DNA of 37,790 bases from Elysia marginata (lineage: Eukaryota; Mollusca; Gastropoda; Plakobranchidae): NCBI GenBank assembly GCA_019649035.1, contig BMAT01008585.1, positions 135,435-173,224 on the forward strand. Direction: 5' to 3'. The notes beneath the pieces are model-generated. The model was not told the DNA's origin and did no database searches. It was given only the letters and a program-made list of their open reading frames with translations. The position numbers were made by a program, and so were the translations under genes. Of the stretch, positions 32,501-37,790 are shown piece by piece. Positions within the stretch are counted from its first letter, which is position 1. Every line of letters starts with the position of its first letter.

Positions 32501-34684
32501 ATAATCACCTGGAGCACACATGATCTCATTCTTGCGGGACCGAATACGCAGGAATTTCAGATCATTTGATGGGTCAATATCCCTAACAGTGCTGCGAGCC
32601 TTTGCCGTCAGGCTGTGAATGAGGCTGGCGTATTGAACAGTTGTTGAGTTGTCAAGCGTAGTCTTGATAGGAATACCTGCATTGGTTTGATTAAATTTAG
32701 AAGAAAAAATGTTCTGTTTGAAAACTGTAATTTATAAAAACAGGTTAAGAAAAAAGTTCTACATTCGGCTCTTATCTTTGTGAGAATGTTAAGCTTTTAT
32801 TCATTTTTCACTGTCTTAAGCCTAGAGGTGTTACATATTATTCATTTTTTGCGTCACAATTTCTTGAGGAGTTAGCTCTAAAAATAGGAACTTTCTTTTC
32901 TTACGGCCGACAGAATCTAGGATTAAAAACTTGCCTGGACTTATGTACTTATCTCTAAATGTCAAATTTTATAACTAAACTCATTTTATGGAAGGGCTAC
33001 ACATTTTTAAACAATTTGTATTTGAAAGTCCTTGATGATGTTTCTTCCTTTTTGTGAGTAAAATAATTTGTTTCTATTTAGAAACATTGAAGCTTATTCA
33101 TATGTCTTAGAATGCATGCAGAAAAAAAAACACATTCTACAGAGCAAAAGCACAAAAAGTATTAAATATACAGAACATGAGTGCTGCAAATCAAACTTCT
33201 GTCAGAATGTTCATATTGATTTAATAACAATCCCTTAAAGTTAAAATACATTTTTAATCATTTAAGAAATGAAAAAGCCACACCTTTAGCCTTCTATGTC
33301 AGATCATGAAAGTTTCATTTCTAAGCAATCAAAACTACCTTTTTGTGTAGTTTTAGGTTCTTTTATTTATAGGACTCTTAATTCTTACTTCTAAGCAACT
33401 TGTGCCTGATATAAACTAATTACCTCAATACATAAACTTACCTTCACTATTGACAACAATGGTACCAGTGACACCCCTGTGTCCTTGAATGCGTTTTAGT
33501 GTTTCTTCAACCTCAGCAGCCTGAAAGTTAAAAATAATGTTCAAATCATTGTAAGACTGCATTTACCAGTCAAACCAGTCCAAAGATTCTTTAAAATTCT
33601 TTAGAGTGCTTTAAAAGGTTTCTTTATGAAGAACAGAATGCTATATTTGCATTTAAGACAGAAGATGTAACAAGGCAGAACTAGAACAGAATGAGAATAG
33701 AACTCGCACCACTTGCTGGAACTCAGTGGAGGTGGAACCCACTGCTTTGCCACAAAGAGACCAGAAAAGCAGACCACTAAGCCATCCGTTTTGACTTAGA
33801 AGTTTTAGACAAAGGTCTTTCGCCTGGTTTTCTGTCTGATAAGAGCATCATGCATGGGAAGGAAAACCCTTGTTGATTTTGTTTTCTTCTTTAGAAGAGA
33901 ACCTTCTATTGATAAATAGAAAGTAATATTGGGTTTTGAAGTCTCTAAATAGTATTGAGCTTAATACGCACAGCCTGATGAAACTTCAACAGTTTTCAAT
34001 TGGGTTTTTGAAATTACAGTAGGCCTATCTAGATAAAGACTAATACTAAATGATCATGATGTACATCTTTAAGTTTACGTCCAATCCTCTAATTCCATTA
34101 AAACAATCTATAAATTTACTATTTCAATGATGAAATGTAACACAAAACTAGATCTACAGACGATTTATCAATTAGGAATGTTATGGATGCAGTTATGAAC
34201 CCAAGCTGTTGAACTGAGTGTCTCCTTTATGCCTGCATTCTATCTAATATGACAGGGGCCACTGGGGTTGGAGCAGGACTGCATCTTGGGCAGCCGCGAG
34301 AGTGATTCATGTAGGGGATGCACACCAAAATAATAGGCTACCGCAAAAAAATAATCTAAACCGAGCGGGGGCCTAAATCTACGCCTATATTCGTATACAT
34401 GGACTTTTTCTAGTCTAAATTTTCGGCCTAAAGTTACATGCTTCTAGAGGATGGACTAAGGAGTAGAATTTGGGACTTAGTCTCTATCTTCTCTATAAAA
34501 AAATAAATGATGTTGACCTTGCCAAACTTTAAGCCAAAATGAGAAGATTTCAGGTCAAATTAGTATATATTTTTTAGAAGCTTATGATGTTTTGAGGACT
34601 TCATTTCTCATGACTCAAAGAAACTTTTAAATTTATGTAGAAAATGAGACATCCACCCTTGACATAATGTGCATTTATAACATA

Positions 34685-34729
<45 letters not shown>

Positions 34730-35298
34730 GCTATAATTTATTAGACTTTTATTCTTACTTTATACTTTTCCATCGATTTTTCTCCAGGAGGATGTAAATT
34801 TGGCTTCAGGAAATTCCCGCATATTTTTATATGTAGTTAGTCTTAGTAAAAAATTGCCCATGAATACCAACTAGACTAGAGAAAAAAAACTAAGACTGTG
34901 ACGACAATTTCAGCCCTATGCCTACGACTTTCCTATGAATCAGTCTCCGCATCTTAGAATAGTAGGCTAACAATTCATAGTAACTTAACTTCAAAATGGA
35001 ATATCTATAAACGCTGTGATACAAAAACTCTAAGTTAATGAATGGGGGTGAATCAGTGATGCTGTTTCAGGTGTGTTCGGTCTTGTCAGAGCACCCTGAG
35101 AGCTGAGAACACAACCTTGCAGTTGCACATACCGGGGGTATCATGCCATGGTACAGTCTGAAGATCAACTAATCCGGTGATAGTTTATGGGGTGGACATC
35201 TACATATCCTAACCCTGTTAAAATATAACTTTACACGTTAAATATGAAACTTAAAACTTTTAAAAAGATGAAATAACGATTTCATGTTTGCTTACCAT
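29516..35298 (-). CDS. DYNLRB1: Dynein light chain roadblock (DYNLRB type)
   Basis: A small subunit of the cytoplasmic dynein complex; it dimerises and binds the dynein intermediate chain. Minus-strand exons are 35296-35298 (ATG only), 33442-33520, 32509-32676 and 29516-29562, with matching phases and a 98-residue product against 96 in vertebrates. Conserved stretches: [71 protein letters not shown], and the last exon [11 protein letters not shown]. This is the whole Roadblock/LC7 fold, so the gene looks intact. The start codon abuts the first donor (ATG/GTAAGC) and reads on into GCT after splicing, giving A at -3 and G at +4. Vertebrate DYNLRB1 and DYNLRB2 cannot be distinguished with confidence from this sequence. 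The introns hold a SINE and two tandem copies of the unnamed repeat. Confidence 0.95.
29563..32508. other. DYNLRB intron 3 (2.9 kb)
   Basis: AT-rich throughout, with A runs. The only recognised content is the tandem pair of unnamed repeat copies at 31482-32127. The open frame near 31927-32226 overlaps that repeat and is not a gene. Confidence 0.6.
31482..32127 (+). repeat. Unnamed dispersed repeat, copies C1 and C2 in tandem
   Basis: A 209-bp unit (31482-31690) is repeated directly from 31691. Both units start TTCATTTTTACACTGA and share AATTTATAAAGCAATAGATA, TTGCATTCTGTCCTAATGAG, GAGATGCAGGCTTTTAAAG and GTGGGTGTTCAGAAGT. Only the second unit continues past the family landmark GGTTGCTAAGGCC into ACTTCAAACGGCTATAACTT and GCATGATAGAGC, matching copy A to about 32127. 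The close match of the two units implies a recent local duplication. Confidence 0.7.
32677..33441. other. DYNLRB intron 2, no gene seen
   Basis: AT-rich intron without recognisable repeats or coding sequence. Confidence 0.6.
33660..33790 (-). mobile_element. tRNA-derived SINE head, minus orientation
   Basis: On the minus strand TGGCTTAGTGG (33784-33774) fits the pol III A-box consensus exactly. About 35 bases further on lies a B-box-like GGTTCCACCTC (33739-33729), with CGAATC-type bases mutated, inside an AGTGG…CCACT stem. The sequence continues with GAGTTCCAGCAAGTGG. The weak B box and unpaired acceptor ends argue against a working tRNA. The 3' body is short or diverged. Confidence 0.55.
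34688..34728. repeat. (AAT)n microsatellite
   Basis: An uninterrupted AAT trinucleotide run in DYNLRB intron 1. It may be the remnant tail of an L2-type retroposon, though no other part of one is visible beside it. Confidence 0.85.
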
Positions 35299-35361
35299 TT
35301 TGTGTCTGTATGTTTTACGTTGCTAGGTAGGGAAGGACAGGAAGAAACAGTGAATGTTCAA

Positions 35362-35370
35362 ACCGGAAGC
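35362..35370 (+). promoter_or_regulatory. ETS-type site (ACCGGAAGC) upstream of DYNLRB
   Basis: It matches the ETS/GABPA consensus and lies 64 bp upstream of the start codon in the presumed core promoter or 5' UTR. The sequence around it is less AT-rich than the intron. Function is inferred from motif and position only. Confidence 0.35.
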
Positions 35371-35767
35371 GACACTCAGACGAAGGAATGAATCATGGAA
35401 CAATCATGGAGGGTCGTTATAGGAAAGGGCTTTATCTGTTTATAGTCGTAGAAAAGCGAATAGGTTCAAAATTCACGGCCGATCACTGCACTCTCACTAC
35501 TTCTTTACGTGTCCCTTCCACGTCTTCTTCGTTTTCTTTAAAAATGCCATTGCGAATTAACTTCTTATTTCAAGGGATATTGTCTGATTCGCTTTATCTT
35601 GGCTCCAAAGTATTCAAAGCTAATTGCCTATGTTTATTTATCGACATATTTCCCAAGACTGACACAGGCCTTTCAGTGCTCGATAAAACAAACGTGAAGA
35701 CCAATATTCAATATAGGCTATCTGTTGATATATATAGAGGAATGAGCATTTCACCATGTGATCTTTT

Positions 35768-36740
35768 TTATTCATGTCCTTTGGCAACCCTTCTTAGGTG
35801 ATGCTTCCTCTTTTCTGTAAAATTGTTCCATGGTGTTTTTAGTAAAAAATTTTGCTCGCTTGACTGATCAATGATATTATTCAATCGCTGAAAATCAGTA
35901 GTATGTCTATCTTCTTTGATATTTTTATAAAAATAGTGCTTTTTCAATGTGAGAAAGACTACATTTGTGGGGGTGTGATACACCCCTGCTAGATCTACTT
36001 CGTCTTCACTTATCATGAAACGTGTCAGCCAAAAGATGTTTTCCAGCTCTTAGCTTTCTTGTAGCTCATTCAATTCCTGTCTCCAAATGAAGTAGATTAA
36101 GCTTTCCGTGGCCTTTTTTTTATCATAGCCTAGCTCAGTTTAGTTGGTTTCTTGTTGGAGAATATTAAATTTTATTTACAATGCAGTATCATTCTCGTCT
36201 TATTACGATGTCGCTTGCTTCTGATAAGGTGTTACCGTTCTCATCCTTTTTTTACGCATAAACGTGGTTGGGAAGTTTTTTGTAAGATTAATTACTTATA
36301 TGTACATTTTTTCGCTCCATTTTAAAAAGGTACTGTTGTTTTTTCACATTATTTTACTGATAATGTAGGATTTCTTGTCGCTGTTAAACATCTACCTAAC
36401 CCTCTTTGCTGTAGCTTTTTGATATCTAGTCTACTTTGCTCTATTTTGTCTTTGCTTCTTTCCTTTCTTAGATTGTGTCTAGTGGTTCATCAAAATGATC
36501 TATTACTTGTTTTTTGGCACGCTTTTCCTCAATGTGTTTTACCGCTGGTTCCCCAAACGTCTGTTTTACTTCATTTGCTATTTCATCTTTTTTCTACGAT
36601 GTCCACAAGCGGAGTTTTGAACTTTTGAGACGATTTCAACTCTTTCGTATTTCTCAAAAGGTGGTTTTAAAAGTGTCAGCCTGTATACCCGAAGCCTGGA
36701 ATGATCGTGAAATGATGTCTAAGAAAAATTTAGGTTAAAA
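35768..36740 (-). pseudogene. Possible decayed coding sequence of unknown origin
   Basis: The minus strand reads open from 36016 to 35768 (EDEVDLAGVYHTPTNVVFL … HLRRVAKGHE). Further upstream are stretches such as EVKQTFGEPAVKHIEEKRAK and IDHFDEPLDTI broken by frame changes and stops between 36740 and 36420. The polar, lysine-rich and partly helical-looking composition is more protein-like than the surroundings, but I cannot name a family. It may be a dead transposon ORF upstream of DYNLRB, or chance. Confidence 0.2.
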
Positions 36741-36825
36741 AGAGGAATGACCACAACAGAAAATAACATGGAAAATGAAAAGAAGCTTCGACTTTTTAGT
36801 GGCTTCATCATCAATTACAAGTAAA

Positions 36826-36826
36826 T

Positions 36827-36876
<50 letters not shown>

Positions 36877-36906
36877 TCTCTCTCCCTCTCTATCTCTCTT
36901 TCTTTC
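36826..36906. repeat. (CT)n microsatellite
   Basis: A long CT run with CCCT and TTCT interruptions toward its right end. It produces the Ser/Leu-rich open frames seen here, which are not genes. Confidence 0.9.
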
Positions 36907-37398
36907 TCTCTTCCCCTGTCTCCCCCTCTATCTCGTTATATCATCATAAGAATTATTATTGTCATTACCTATGTCAGTACGATCACTATCTGTATGGCAT
37001 TTACCACGTAAAACAGCAGCAGCAAAAATAGTCCAACCAGAACTTGACCTTTCCCACTCCTCCTTTTTATTTGTTACTTTGTTTTTGTGGGTTTTTTTAA
37101 TTTTGTTTTCCTCACTTCAACATAAGTGTATAAATTTACGTGAATTTCTTCTTTCATTGTAGAGAGATAGGTAAAAACTAAGTGCACACACACACAAAAA
37201 TGAAAAAAGGAAGCTACAGGAAAAACCCATAAATATAATGACTTTTAAAATGGGATCACGTATGCACCATGTTAAACAATTTTTTCACTCCCTAGCGCTT
37301 AAAATTAACTTGCTAAACGAACCTAGATCTATCTAGCCATCATCGTAATGCAGAGGACACGGTTGTAGTTAAGTATTTTCAAGTCAAGTATTTTGAAA

Positions 37399-37557
37399 AT
37401 GGCACTTTGTACCAATAAAGATGGCAAAAAGCTTCGTGTTGTCGCCCCTGATTACCTTTACAATTACCCCACCTTTCGTAGGGTAAAACTTGCGGCAGTT
37501 AAACACCAGATGCTACGCCCGGATTTGCCATCAATTCGGAGAATGGAAAGAGACAAT
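37399..37557 (+). CDS. First coding exon of an unrecognised gene, cut by the window edge
   Basis: ATG in a good context (GAAAATGG) opens 53 codons beginning MALCTNKDGKKLRVVAPDYL, continuing YNYPTFRRVKLAAVKHQML, and ending in RRMERDN. A consensus donor (AAT/GTAAGC) follows at 37558 in phase 0. The exon is less AT-rich than its surroundings and the peptide is basic and well mixed, as expected for a real protein. I do not recognise the family. There is no signal peptide or membrane segment in this part. The basic, Tyr- and Arg-rich start would suit a small structural or axonemal protein, but that is a guess. Later exons lie right of the window. Confidence 0.6.
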
Positions 37558-37790
37558 GTAAGCAAAAAAAATCCATAATTCTATTTATTTTATTTTGTTT
37601 ATCACTAGAATAAGTAAAATTCCTTATTTAGAGGTCAAGTTTTGTTTTTGAAAAGGTGAAATTTTCGTGGACAGCAAATGCGTAAAATGTTTTTGAAATT
37701 AACATTCACGTTAATGTTTGTTGTTACTTTTTAACATTTCAAATTAAACTAAAGTACCCCAACAAGCAGATAAACTTGCAAACAAGTAAC
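37558..37790 (+). other. Intron of the unrecognised gene
   Basis: AT-rich sequence after the donor, with no acceptor leading into a convincing exon before the window ends. Confidence 0.5.

Larger units (their letters stand above)
33521..35295. other. DYNLRB intron 1
   Basis: Holds the minus-oriented SINE head, an (AAT)n microsatellite at about 34688-34728, and a less AT-rich stretch at 35040-35180 of unknown nature. No coding sequence. Confidence 0.6.

Noticed and set aside
35388..35801. 137-residue plus-strand open frame
   Set aside because: It overlaps the DYNLRB promoter side and antisense protein-like sequence, with no recognisable motifs or splice context.
36825..37031. Ser/Leu-rich open frame
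   Set aside because: It is a translation of the CT microsatellite.

Overview
This is animal nuclear DNA: AT-rich, with GT-AG introns, short exons in kilobase introns, and abundant non-LTR retrotransposon pieces, tRNA-headed SINEs and TA-flanked MITEs. The three recognisable genes are conserved animal genes. Repeated TAGATCTAGA-like and TAGGCCTA-like palindromes and the style of the repeats suggest a mollusc, probably a gastropod. That is an inference from composition and was not tested by search. A 16-N assembly gap lies at 19414-19429.

Layout. At the far left a possible terminal exon of an unknown plus-strand gene ends at 386. From 14625 down past the left edge runs a minus-strand DNAJA2-like Hsp40 co-chaperone; five exons are visible (J domain, G/F region, first zinc-finger cysteine pair) and the rest lies outside the window. 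About 950 bp away, head to head, a plus-strand gene of the MATCAP (KIAA0895/KIAA0895L, DUF1704) family of microtubule-associated tyrosine carboxypeptidases runs from a probable noncoding first exon near 15576 to its stop at 23873. All six coding exons can be joined in frame to give 484 residues. Converging on it, a minus-strand dynein light chain roadblock gene (DYNLRB type, 98 residues, four exons) occupies 29516-35298. At the right edge (37399-37557) a first coding exon of an unrecognised plus-strand gene is cut by the window end.

Repeats make up much of the rest. They include two pogo/Tigger-like MITEs with TA target duplications (3639-4678 and 28025-28559) and a 2-kb 5'-truncated LINE with a candidate 8-bp target duplication in the last MATCAP intron. 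A second, opposite-strand LINE tail lies beside that LINE, a CR1/L2-type LINE tail lies downstream of MATCAP, and there are two tRNA-derived SINEs. An unnamed dispersed repeat of roughly 370 bp is present in at least three places. DNAJA2 intron 1 (8.3 kb) is the most repeat-rich part and also holds a BED-like zinc-finger exon.

The genes do not form a pathway. The head-to-head DNAJA2/MATCAP pair might share a promoter region, and MATCAP and dynein both act on microtubules, but their adjacency may be chance. I did not find a convincing new biological system. The most original observations are the unnamed repeat family, the structured repeat cluster in DNAJA2 intron 1 and the unidentified gene at the right edge.
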